From: Polytrichum commune
Lineage: Eukaryota; Streptophyta; Polytrichopsida; Polytrichales; Polytrichaceae
Direction: 5' to 3'
DNA length: 64,000 nt
NCBI GenBank assembly: GCA_950295325.1
Contig: OX485808.1
Span: 35,921,180-35,985,179 of the forward strand
Part shown: in pieces, positions 34,346-45,839 of the stretch
Layout: every line of letters begins with the position of its first letter
Numbering within the stretch: position 1 is the stretch's first letter
Notes under the pieces: model-generated
What the model was told of the DNA's origin: nothing
Database searches by the model: none
What the model saw: only the letters and a program-made list of their open reading frames with translations
Translations under genes and position numbers: made by a program

Positions 34346-34890
34346 GGTAATGCAGCTCACTTTAAGGTTGTTGAGGTTAGAAAACCAGAGCAAACAGGAA
34401 TGAGTGCATGCATCATAGCAACTCAAGCAGAGTATACCTCGAAAGACATTTCACCAGGGTTGCCTCTCTCTTTTTGTAACTAATTGGTCGGCACTTGGAA
34501 TTTGGAAAACAGATAGGCTTTGTGGGTTGAATGATGAGCATGCGCTCTTGCCAATGTAATTGGGGCAATCATTTTCCAGTGATGATAGGAGCTGCTGATC
34601 TAATCCGTTCTTCCTCCCAAGGCCTAATCATTTTCGAGATACACTCTGCTTGAGTTGCGATATTGCATTTGTGTTTATCTGGTATCATAACCTCAAGTTC
34701 CTTTGATCAAGATCCATTACCCTTACTATATGACAATATGCTATTCATCTTTGAAGTATCGAGTGATTGAATTTCATGGGAATAGTGAGGAGGTTGGACA
34801 TCGATGTGGCATGTAATGGCTACCTGGATTTGGGATCAGCCAATCTTTATGTGTGTCAATCCTCAATTTAGAAAGCTCAGATGCCAGAAT
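34121..34890. mobile_element. Long imperfect inverted repeat around 34.55 kb
   Basis: Three paired blocks are nested around one centre. The innermost is GCAACTCAAGCAGAGTATAC (34418-34444) against its inverse at 34632-34658 (25 of 27 match). The middle is GTAAGGGTAATG...TTGAGGTTA (34343-34375) against 34690-34735. The outer is TTTCTGAATTGAGGATTGAC (34170-34260) against 34795-34885. This long-TIR form suggests a Mutator-like or fold-back element; no target duplication was found and no transposase is present. Confidence 0.65.
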
Positions 34891-35801
34891 CCAGAAATTC
34901 TCTGTATAGATTGTTTGGACATATTGCCATCGGATGGAACACCAGAATGACCTTCACAACATCACATGAAATTGCACCAGATCCTGTAACTCTCCAGACG
35001 GTGACGAGTGGTCTCTAGAACATGGATGTGACTTGAAGTTGCCCATATCCTTCTTACAGCTGACAGTATGGATAGGTTGTAAGGAAAGTTGATGAGGAGA
35101 TTAACACATATCTTCACTTGGAATTCATTTCCAGTATTGAAATATTGCCACCCGGGACGCAGCGAGTACGTTGAGCGCCTGCTAAAATTGGAAAGCAAGG
35201 CCTCCTCTCTATGTGCTCGTGATTACACCAACACAGGGATCGGCAAGCCTCCTGTGGCCAAAAAACTTGACCGACCCAACTTTATAAATCTCACCAACGT
35301 TCCTTTAGTATGCAGGAGAAGTACCTTTCTTACAACTCCTCACTTTTCTGGTTTAATTATCAGTCTTTGGCATTCAGACCAATATTGTCAATGCTGGCAA
35401 GCACATCATCATTATGAGGAGCCTCGTTGAGTTGATAGAAGGCTTAAAGAAATTCCAGTAATGGCAGTTGGGAGTTGCCTACCTTTTGTGTACCACCTTG
35501 TGTGTCCTAGATTAGCCATGACACTGGGAGGTTGACATCATGCTTTCCCATCTGGCTGGCATGTTTGTCTGTTCAGATGTTTATGAGCACAAATGTTGTG
35601 TAGAACTCTAGGTCTCCATGAGCATGGAAACATACAGAAAGAATTCTAAATCTTTGGTGTTTTAGGTAGTAAAACAATCAAATCTAACATACAGCAAACC
35701 TTACTATTCGACACAGAAAAATGTCATGACATGTTGACATATCTTTAGTATCCTTGATTTTTATCTTGGTCTTGACTGACATCCTCCCCTGTTGAGCTCA
35801 G
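34891..35801 (+). other. Upstream region of MOK, first exon not located
   Basis: The first coding exon and promoter must lie here or further left. Candidates such as ATGGAT|GTGACT (near 35027) or ATGGCA|GTTGGG (near 35461) fit only weakly. A 113-codon ORF at 35089-35430 shows no kinase or other family motif. Confidence 0.4.
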
Positions 35802-38800
35802 AGTATCGCATGTTAGCGAAGAAGGGGGAAGGTGCCTTCTCAGAGGTTCTGAAAGCGCAATGTATCAAAAGCAGCAAATACGTGGCCATAAAATGTATGA
35901 AGGGCAGCTTCGTCAACATAGAGCAGGTTCGAATCCGCTGCTTGCCTGCATGATTCAACAACAAAAATTAAGAAAGGAAGCTGTGTTGCTTTATAGTATT
36001 ATGGAAACCTGAAATGTACAGGGCTTTCCCAATATTCCGGACATAGTCAGCAACCAGTTTGCAGACAAAATTGTACATGGCCTTTAGAAGGTATCAAAAA
36101 GATGAAAGAGTAAAGAAATTTAGTATGATAGGATAGATTTATCACACTGATGATGCATGTTTGTGTGACGCCATGAATGTATGTGGCAGGTGACAAGCCT
36201 GCGAGAGATTCAAGCGCTACAAAGGCTGTCACCGCATCCAAATGTCATCAAACTTCTGGAAGTTCTCTAGTAATCCATCTACTAATCCACCATGTTTTAA
36301 GCTTCTAGTACCAATACAGCTCATAGTTTAGGCCCATACAAATATCAAATTGCAACATTCACATGCATGGTGACTTGACCATCTCTACCAAATATGACCA
36401 ATTACTGTCCGCATGCCCACCATCATTAGCCTGTTTTGTAGCCTGACAATAGAGGAGAATTGCATCTGTGAGCAGCTAATTTCCCACACGCACTATGAGC
36501 CCACCCTCACTAAATGGGATAATCAGAGTACTCTTAGAGGGGTGTCACCCAAATGGGCTTGTGACCTGTAGAGGTTGAGCTTTGGCTAATAATTGTTCTT
36601 TTTTCTCTCTATTACCTCAAAAGTAATTTTAATCTCTCTGCAGTAACAAACAATGATAACTGACGAAATTCTGAAATGTAGCATTTCCCATTTAGCAGAC
36701 GTGAAAGCTGTAAGAAGTTGTGCTGACGTAGGAGATTGTGAAATTTACAGCGACCGGCCCACAGGAAGATTGGCTTTTGTGTTCGAGCTGATGGAGATGA
36801 ACATCTACGAGCTCATTCGAGGCCGTTGCAACTACATGGCCGAAGACCGCATCAAAAGCTACATGTATCAGTTGATGAAAGGTTGGCATTTTTATAGTCT
36901 CATGACTGATATTGGTACGCATGGGCTGTAGACGTAGTGGTCAAGACAAGCGATTTTGCTGATGCGTCTATCCTCATGGGATATGAGGAAGCACATTATT
37001 ACCCATAATCAATGAGCGCCTGACCACTACATCCAGTCAAGGACATTTGTTGCCATCCTCACATCTGTTACCTAGTTTGACATTATGTACATCGACTCAT
37101 TTTTTAAATATGGTTGATGGGATGCAGCCATGGACCACATGCATCGAAATGGTATATTTCATCGTGACATAAAGCCCGAAAACATCCTTATTATGGATGA
37201 TGTTCTTAAGGTACCACCTGCTCAAACAAGTGGTGAACCTGCAATCCATAGACATCAATCAGACATTGAATACCCATAGAGATCACATTTTAAAGTTCAG
37301 AGCATCATGGTTCTTCAACCCAGTATATTTGATAACCCTAGACAACAATGGAATAAGCTCTCAAAAACCAAACGAACAAATGTCGTGTGCATTGATAAGT
37401 GTGTGTGTGTGTGTGAGTTGGGGCTTGGGGTTAAGCTTGCGGATTTTGGGAGCTGTCGAGGAGTTTATTCGAAACAGCCCTACACAGAATACATCTCTAC
37501 TCGGTGGTATGCACTGCTCTCTTGATCTCAATGTGTTGATATTAGCAGTCTCAAGGTTCAAAAATTTGCAAAAATATTGTGACAATCATTTGATGATCAG
37601 TAGGCGATCCAGAGTATCCATTCCTGACTGAAATGGGATACTTATACAATATCATAATCATCTGTTCGTATGATCTTTGGGTTATAAAAACTAACCTTTA
37701 ATATACCAAATATATGTTTAGGTTACACACCTATGAACGGTTGTGTCTTTAGTATCACTATGTAGCAATGAACAAGTGTTTACAATTTACAAAGGCATCA
37801 TAGGTAATCATATTCAGAGTTGCCAATTGTAAAGCACCGGCAGATGGGTGTGGGTTTTTGGGAGAAGGTACCGAGCACCTGAATGTTTGCTCACAGATGG
37901 TTATTACAACTACAAGATGGATATGTGGGGCGTGGGGTGCGTCTTTTTTGAGATTGTCAGCCTCTCCCCACTTTTCCCAGGTTCTTCATAGCCCCTTGTC
38001 CTCTTCTGTTCACAGGGATGGCATGGGTTGCACAATTTTACTGTCATCAACACGCATCAGATTTATTATGAGAATCACTGGGAAATCTGGCAGCAACCCA
38101 GTTTAGACAAACTAAAACTTAGTTTCAGAAATTCTGTGTTTGGATTCTGTAGGTGCGCAAGATAAGAAATACAGAATACAGATGCTAGAGAAGCCCCGAG
38201 AGAAGCATACACATTTCAGAATAATGACCAATGTTGTAGATGTAGCAGTTGTACAAAATGTGGGTAAAACTGTTGCACAGCGTGTCAGGAAGTTTGAAAG
38301 AATTAGTCAACAGAGTCACTTGTGAGTGGACATGAATGGCAGGGAACAATGAGATGGACCAGATACAAAAAATACACAGAATTTTGGGCACTCCACCCCA
38401 GCAGTTTCTGGACAAGTTGAAGAGGTAAGTAATATGCTTACTTGTGGCTTCAACCGTAACCCACTCCCAAATAGGCACCTTTAATAGATGTATTTGAGAG
38501 CTGATACCAAGAAGAAATCAATTGCAATGAGCAGGAGATCACAACACGCGGACTTCAAGTTCGCGCCACAGGATGGTACAGGCATTGCGCGCCTGATTCC
38601 GCATGCTTCTCCAGCTTGCATCGAGTTGGTAAACAAGTTGTTGGCGTACAACCCCGAAAACCGGTACCTCCATGCATTTTCCTCTCAAGTTGAAACCAAA
38701 ATTTGTAAAATTGAGTGACATGACCCCAACAGCGAGATTGCACATAAAATAAGCATGGCTAAAACAGACACTTTTAGCTCTGCATCACCTTCTCCGAGAA

Positions 38801-41800
38801 AATGAAACACACGATTAGTGCAAGATGATTAGCAGTTGCTATCTGAGGTCTTAGCTATGAGCATCTCATTCATTGTCAAAGTGAAGATTCTCTTTCTCAT
38901 ATAGGTCCCCCCCCAATTATGTTGACTATTGAGCCTAGAACGGTTAACAAATTTTCAGAATATAGTCCAATCTCTATTAACACCACATACAACACATGTC
39001 TTGTTGGTGTCCTTGCATAGATCAGAACCTAACCACATTCAACTCAAATAAAGGTATTTAATTAAGATAAGTAACCAAATTAGACACAGTCATAACACAA
39101 CATTCCTCAAAGTCAAAAGCAAATTTTCTTCTGCAATAATTTGGTCCATAAGAAAAGGTTCAAGGATTTGACTATGACTGAAACCATTAGCTTCGGACAT
39201 TTTGTATCAGGCTGTCAGCCAGACAGGCACTCAGGCATATCTACTTCAAGGAGTTGCGTGAAAGTGATAAGCTACAGCAAGAATTTCTCAATGCCAGTCG
39301 CAGCCATGACATGGGACCTTCACCAAGGTTTTTCTCTAATTACCTCCACGGTTTCAAAGTCAATTCAAGGCACCTACCAAGGCAGGGGTCAGTAAACCAG
39401 TGTCGGTCTGGTATCGTCTTTTCTTATACCATCGGATATTTATAAATGGGGATTTCACATTTTTTAATACGGTAGGGTATGGTTTTGGAAGGAATTTTTG
39501 TTTTCAATACCTTTCAGGTGTACATACAATTTTGAAACCCACAGGTATACTGTTATTGATACCATGTACTCACCTATATACGAGACCAACAATGGTAAAA
39601 ATATACCCCCTCTAGGTTTGTTGCTGATTCATCCCAATTTAACCTCACTAGGCGAATAGGGGTCGTGGACGCCATTTTAGGCGTTGGTTAGGTTTTGGCT
39701 AAAATTCTCTCTATTTTTCCTGATATGTAAAAACTGGTGTTGGTGAAGCAAGCCAGTGGTACAAGATGACGCACTGATTGCAAAGCAGTGCCTGATCAAA
39801 CCCATGAGGATGTCAAAGGGAAACGGTGAGAAGACTGTGATCAATCAGCAGAGCATTGCAATCACCCCCCAGCCCATTGCGACCACCATGAACAACACCT
39901 TCAAAGGTGCCAACAAAGAGGTACAATACCTTTAAAACGCCATCAGGATCTCCTGTTGAGACATCTGAAATGAAATGGGTCACTTGATCATAATACAACC
40001 TGCTTCAAACTCACTGCCATGTGATCAGTATATGCTTTGCCCATGTTTCCCTTCCAACTTGCATGTCACAATGTACGAGGACTATATTGTGTCTGTTGCA
40101 CCCAACCATATGAATCAGTGTCCCAGGTCATTCCTATGCACCATCCACTCAACATGTCGACAGCCGTCGACAACCAACTGGCTTGAAACTTGGGAATGGC
40201 AATTGTGTCAAAACCTGCCCGTTGCATATAGTATAATAGATTCCTTGCTGATGTCCACCTCTAGATTCTCACATTGCACTAGTCTACATTGGGTCTATTG
40301 CACACATGCATATGAAGTGATATATCCCAAAGTCACCATCACACGGTTTTCTCAACATGCAGTTGGCTTTTTTGTTTCGAAATGTGAGGATGGCAATAGT
40401 GTCAGCATTCGCCTGTAGCATAAGAAATAAATAAATAAAAGAATGACAACTCCAATGTTGCCATCAACATGAATTATGGTGTCGCTTCATTTTTGAGCTG
40501 GTATAACTCTATATGTTATCCCAAAATGGCCATTATGAGAGTTAGTGGACCTTCAAAAACTATTGCTACCTTTTGAAGGTGAACACCTTGAGCGGGCATG
40601 GTCAAGTTGGCCGGCACCTATCTCCCCCAAGGGCAAACCCCTAGGTTCCACAGGGTTGGTTGAAATATATTCAAATCACCCAAATACCCCCACTGTGATT
40701 GGGTAGACCACAGGTAGTAAGGTGCACCAGAAATCAGGTGCCATGAAGGTGACCCATCTGAGTACTTTACCAAGCTTATGCGGCTTAACCTCAAAGTTCC
40801 CATGGGATCCGGGTTAAAGCCTTGGGTTTATGCCACCCTAGAATTCTGATGGGACCTGGTGGAGTAGCCTTGGTCTGACCGCGTCACTCGTACATAGTGT
40901 AGGCTTTAATGTATTGCTTGCCGATGTGCAAATCTGGATTCTGCAGGAAGACAAAGAAGCGGAGAAAAGAGACAGGGACTACACACCTCGCTCCAACTTT
41001 GCAGATGTGCACAGTCTAGCCACTCTGACCTCGATGGGTTCGCCAGTTTCCATGTATGTGGCACCTGAAGTAGAAAGAGGGCCTATGCAAATGGACAGTA
41101 TTGCAGATCAGCTTGCTCCTGGACTTCCTTCCTTAAAAAATAGCTCCAACCTATCCAGTCTCCTAGCTCCCAAAGTGCCCGCTCCTGGAATGCATGCTGC
41201 CAGTACAATCCGATCCAACAATAACAACCAGCGGTTGCACCAAATTACTCCCAAGGTTGCAGGAACCCATTTTCTTAAACAAAATGTTTTTGATAAATCC
41301 TGCACTACCTGAATGTGTTACCTCTATGTGTTTCTGCCTTGAAGTTACTTATGAACTAGGTAATCGATGTGAGGAGCCTTGCCATACGATGTAGTAGGTG
41401 CCCAGGTTATTGAGATGTGGTAGCTGCAAGGTAGGTATTGGGTACCTACTCTAACTATTGGCAAGGCGACATGTGCTCATTATTGGACGTAGTGGTCAGG
41501 CCTTGGCATAGTCACCCAGTTTGGTTGCTAATGTGCCTCCTTGTATCCAATAAGGAATAGACACCTGAACAAAATCGCTTAGCCTGACCACTAGACATTC
41601 AACATAGGTAACATAGTGCAGTCTATGGGCTATGGCATTCTTGAGCAGGTGAATTCCCTATTCCACAATCTCCATACCATCCATTTTCATTTCACAGGTC
41701 ACAAGAGGTAGACTACTTCTCAACACATCAGTGACACATTCTCCGTGGATCCTTTTAGATCTGAATTACCAAAGTGGAGAGTTCTCTGGACATATGTAAC

Positions 41801-42658
41801 AGGAAGTCGAGCTCAATCTGTGACTCAAATGCATGCATCCCAGCCTAATGGGAGTTTTGTTCTCCCAAATGCAGAGTTACCAGAGTTTAAAAGGGGGAAC
41901 GAAATTAATGAAAGGAACTACGAGTCATCGCACAGTTCCTGAGTTTCCGTCGAAGAACACTCTGGGCACGTACAAGCCAGGAGAGCCTTCACCGTACAAG
42001 AATAGAGCCAACAATATCAAGTATGTCAAAAACTCAACCCTAAACGTCCTTCATGCGCCATGTCTGCCATCATACTCTCCTTTCCAGCTACACTAAACAT
42101 CTCGTTTAGTGAGGTATTAAGATTGAGGAGCCATGTTAATTACAGTGCCTGCATGTACCACCAAGTGTCATATGACACCTTCTCTACTTGCCACCCTCTA
42201 CTTGCCACCCAGTGATTGCAAGACAATTCGTGTAGGTTAATGATGAATAGCGTGGGCCACACCAGATCAGATCTTTAGTGCCTTCAACACTATGAAGGTC
42301 ACCAGAATCCTAATCAGGTCATGGTTTCGAATGGAATGCAATATTGCGAGAATCTCATTCAAACACACATTGCAGGATGGAACTGCAAGAGCACAAAACC
42401 AATTGTTGGTGTGACCTTTTCATTTTTCTATTACATGATCTAAAGTGGTTGAGATCGATCGACAGGTTACCTGCAATTCCACGACCACTCTTTGGAAGTC
42501 GACGGCAACGCAGGCTTATAACGCCTAAACAAAACAAAACAAAACAAACCAGGCCGAGTCAACGCAGCCTGATTGTCCCAACAGGAAGGCTCTTGCCTCC
42601 AATTGGGGGGTTAGGTTCCTCTGATCGCAATCACCACTTCCAGTGCTCGAGGTTGTAA
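35802..42658 (+). CDS. MOK: MOK-type ciliary protein kinase (13 exons; first codons not found)
   Basis: The exons are 35802-35926, 36190-36269, 36751-36881, 37128-37210, 37436-37506, 37868-37980, 38343-38424, 38535-38663, 39211-39327, 39749-39920, 40947-41255, 41875-42020 and 42466-42658. All have GT donors and AG acceptors and keep one frame of 582 codons to TAA. The kinase domain shows the ATP loop [10 protein letters not shown], the lysine in [23 protein letters not shown], the catalytic [11 protein letters not shown], the activation-loop TEY in [15 protein letters not shown], and [12 protein letters not shown]. The blocks [15 protein letters not shown] and [14 protein letters not shown] are specific to the MOK branch of the MAK/ICK/MOK (RCK) family, which acts on cilia and flagella. 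About 250 residues of basic, Ser/Pro-rich tail follow. The usual first two or three residues before Tyr-Arg must lie upstream, or translation starts at the ATG at 35810. In a plant it most likely acts in motile sperm (inference). Confidence 0.95.
37399..37416. repeat. GT microsatellite in a MOK intron
   Basis: (GT)9, with GTGTGTGTGT repeated, lies about 20 bases upstream of the DFG exon acceptor. Confidence 0.9.
38795..39085 (+). repeat. Repeat A copy inside a MOK intron
   Basis: Holds AATGAAACACACGATTAGTG, AAAGTGAAGATTCTC, a run of C, ATTATGTTGACTATTGAGCC, ATAGTCCAATCTCTATTAA and AATTAAGATAAGTAACCAAA. It lies between the exons ending 38663 and starting 39211, without disturbing the frame. 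Confidence 0.8.
40441..40900 (+). repeat. Dispersed repeat in a MOK intron (partner at 58600-58930)
   Basis: It shares with 58600-58930 the order ATGAA-TATGGTGT-GCTTCAT, GAGC/GAGTTG, GATGAACAC, ACCTATCTCC/GCATATCTCC, CCTAGGTTC/CTGGGTTC and a TTAAAGCCTTGG-like end. Moderate similarity. Confidence 0.6.
42155..42270. repeat. Dispersed repeat with palindromic core, copy 2, in the last MOK intron
   Basis: An inverted copy of 200-312, with GTGTCATATGACAC (42165-42178), ACCCAGTGATTGCAAGACAA and GGTTAATGATGAATAGCGTG. An internal TCTACTTGCCACCC duplication (42182-42209) is new in this copy. Confidence 0.75.
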
Positions 42659-42987
42659 GCCCTTCGCATTTCCACTTGTGATAATGGTCATGGAGGATCT
42701 CAATCCACAGGCAACTGTGAAAACCAATCAATCATTCCCACAGAACCATTTTTCGCTGGAACATGTGGCGAAATATGACATCATGCCAAACAGTGGAGTA
42801 CTGGATGGTGTATACGCCGTATCCTGGAATCTACGGGAGTGCAAGAGTTCAGCATCATTGAACTTGTCTCAATGCCTCACAGATCACGTCTCTGTTTGGT
42901 GCTCTAGTGTGATCAAGCTGCACACCAGATGATGAGTGTACTTTATGAATATGAAAAGAGATAACAAGAGAGGTCGATCTTGGAATG
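42659..42987 (+). other. Probable 3' UTR of MOK
   Basis: Sequence after the MOK stop. An 84-codon ORF (42678-42932) has no recognised family and is probably fortuitous. Confidence 0.35.
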
Positions 42988-44120
42988 TGATTACCTGGAA
43001 TGAATGACTTCACATTCAATTCCAGCATACATCTGCAGGCCAGTGTAGGCTAAGCAGCTCCATGAATCGCACTGCTTCATGAAACTCCTAAAATCTCATA
43101 CCCATCCCAAAACTCCCTGAAATATCAAATATTAATTCATACGAAGACAGTCAGTGATCGTTTAGCTTCAATGCAAAATTAAGTCCACCATTGTACAGTA
43201 GCATGATCCGACTTTAACTACAGTGGAAGTGTTTAAACTAGTTCAAGCTAACCACAATTCCATTTGTGCTGCTCTGGCTTTAGGGTTTCAACTATTACCC
43301 CCGAGGCTTAACCTATAAAAGAATCATAATTTGTCCCACAAAAGATGTGATTAGCTTGGACCCATCTCAGCCTGTTGCACCCATGCATATGAATTACCAC
43401 CTTGGTTCAATGCTTGCCACTTTCCCCATGTTTCCTCGAGCATACCCACCTTTTGCGCTTGTAGTTTCATCACCTTTCCACGTTTGTTTTTTTTCCTTTT
43501 TTGTTTGTCATGTGATCCTTTTTCCTCATAAATGTTTTTGTTTTTTAGGCAAGAATGGTGGGGAACAGTGGGGCGACGGCCTCACCAAACTAGGATATCA
43601 GTATATTTGGATATATGCATGAATTCTAGACAATGCCAACTCCCAAATATGACGTACACTAGATCGCAAAACTACACAAATATGGTGGTTGGAGAACATG
43701 GAATACAAACATTCAAAGTTATGGTTGTTGCGTTGTTGGTTTTGATGTTCTCGTTTGATGTTTTTGTCCCCACAAATGCACAACCCATATGATTTCTAGA
43801 CAAGTGGTTTGTCCATATACACTTAATTGTCAGTGACCACCACCACCACATCTTCCATTGTGTATAGATTACCTAGAATGGATGCTTTCAGACTCAGTTA
43901 CATCATAATGCATATGCAGGCCATGTAAGCGAAGCAGATTGACGAAGCACTCTGCTTCGGAAAATTCCCACAAAGTCATGATCCTTGCAATATCAAGTGA
44001 AACTTAACATAAAGACAGAGAGTGATCGGTTACTCTCCATCTAGAGTTGAGTCGAACCATTCTACATTAGCATCCGAATGCTAATTTCGGGCAAGATAGC
44101 CACACTCCAATTTGTGTCCA
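42988..44120. repeat. Two diverged direct copies of about 260 bp with a 600-bp spacer
   Basis: The copies at 42988-43275 and 43867-44120 share GATTACCTRGAATG, CATA-ATCTGCAGGCCA-GTA, GCTAAGCAG/GCGAAGCAG, CACTGCTTC/CTCTGCTTC, AATATCAA, GACAGWSAGTGATCG and a CACAATTCC/CTCCAATTTG-TGCT end. The spacer 43276-43866 holds nothing recognisable. Confidence 0.7.
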
Positions 44121-45182
44121 CTTAACAGAAAGTCTATTAAACAGTATCATTCCCATAATCAGAGGCACAGACATGCAGTGCAATCAGTCAGGAGGAAGAA
44201 GATCGAGGAGAATTAAGAGAAACAAAGTTTCTTCAAGGCAGAGGAGGTGAAATTCAATCTGCATCGACTCCTACAGGCTTCCCGTTTCTGCATTGCACAA
44301 ACTTCTTGAGTCACTTCAACTCCTGCAGAGGCAATAATTCAGACCAAAAGTTCCAGAAAATTCTGATATTCTAGAAGCCAATGCAAGAACTGGATATCGT
44401 AGCATGTTATGTATGATCACTTGCTATCACTTGCTATCCGCAAACCTTCAGGTTTCGACCACATTGAAATTATTCTACTTAAGTCTACTTAAGGCTACTT
44501 GGACATGAGATCCTTGACAAAAACATGCTCGCCAGATTATAGTGATAGTCATTTGCTTTTGTGAATATTATCTCCAACTTGGATGTTTGACAAAGCTAAG
44601 TACGCCTTTTTGTAAATCCCCAAGAATTCTGCCTTAAATCTCAAACAGGCCATCTGAAATGCTCTTCACTCCCTTCCCAACTCCAATTTGTTTTCCCCAC
44701 CCATTTCTGAAAATGGTCAGACTGCAAGATCTGCAACCATTGCCTCGTTGCTCAAAAGCAATGAAACTCACTGAGAAAAATTCTTGAGTTCTCCCATTTG
44801 ATGACTTTGTGCTTCTGTGAGTGGTTCTATGCTTCTTCCACAAGACTTGCTCATGTCTCACACCGTGATTAAATTTTCTCAAATTCGCAAGAAAGTTTTA
44901 ACCCAAAGAATCAGAACCTGCAACATTTGAGTTTGAGGTGAACACTATCACATGATGAATTACATGAGCATCATGAAAGAATTCATGCCTCAATCATAGT
45001 TACAAAAAATTCAGAACCATAACATATCCACAATTGTCACCTACTACAATACTACAGTGCTAAAGGTATTTAATGCCACTTATTAGCTGGTACAATGCTC
45101 TAACTTCTTACTACAAATTTCAATTTTTTTCCAACAATGGGTTAACAGGTTGTATGGACATTATACAATGTGAATGACTTTA
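44121..45182. other. Gene-free stretch
   Basis: Short local duplications only (ATCACTTGCT twice near 44420; TCTACTTAAG twice near 44477). No gene. Confidence 0.45.
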
Positions 45183-45837
45183 CAGTAACCTCCCGCTTAA
45201 GTACGCACCCATTTAAGTACGCATCCCGGTTAAGTATGCATTTTTTGGCAAAAAATTTAGGGTTCAAGATTTCTTAGTTGACCATGTCGTGAATCGTCAT
45301 TTGGTGTAAGTTTTGAATTTTTTTGTGTTTGGCTTTGAGGCCGACCGCTCGGATCTTGCTCTGAAATGATTCAAACGATTTCTTAAGGCCATCAAATGTT
45401 TCCTTTGTTTCTGCTTGAACTTCAAGGCAGAGCAGCTAATCCTAGATGTCAAGAACATGCTTATAAAGAGAGTCAAAACCCTAGAATATAACTCCGTTTT
45501 CTAAACCGACATTCAGTTCTTCAGTGTTAACATCGCCTTCACTAACGATGTACTCTCAGGCTAGAGCCCTTTTACTCAGAGTATTCGTTCTGCTAAGCTT
45601 CAAGATGATTTCACAATGTTTTTGCTCATTGAGACGCTTTCCGATTGGTTTCTTCAACATTGTAACGAAACACAACCGATTTGGGAAACCTTAAACCCTA
45701 AAGTACACACCTACCGGCTATAGCGAAACACAAGCGATAGCGATTTGGGAAACCCTAAATCCTAAAGTACACACCTACCAGCTAAGTGCGCACAAACTGC
45801 GCATGTTCAAGTTGCGTACTTAAGCAGGAGGTTACTG
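45183..45837. mobile_element. 655-bp pogo/Tigger-like Tc1/mariner element
   Basis: The left end is CAGTAACCTCCCGCTTAAGT and the inverted right end CAGTAACCTCCTGCTTAAGT, each continuing ACGCA. Flanks are TA (45181-45182) and TA (45838-45839). CAGT ends with TA target sites are typical of pogo/Tigger elements. The left end repeats TTAAGTACGCA three times. On the minus strand near 45590-45660, KPIGKRLNEQKHCEIILKL resembles the N-terminal helix-turn-helix of CENP-B-like pogo transposases; the next helix (YIVSEGDV) follows after a frame break. A 60-bp tandem duplication lies near 45667-45790. The DDE core is missing. Confidence 0.82.
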
Positions 45838-45839
45838 TA

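Noticed and set aside
35089-35430. 113-codon ORF as the first exon of MOK
   Set aside because: No similarity to kinase N-termini and no donor giving the right phase into the 35802 exon without a long unexplained leader.
35921-35945. tRNA-like GGTTCGAATCC
   Set aside because: It lies across the MOK exon donor and has no tRNA fold around it.
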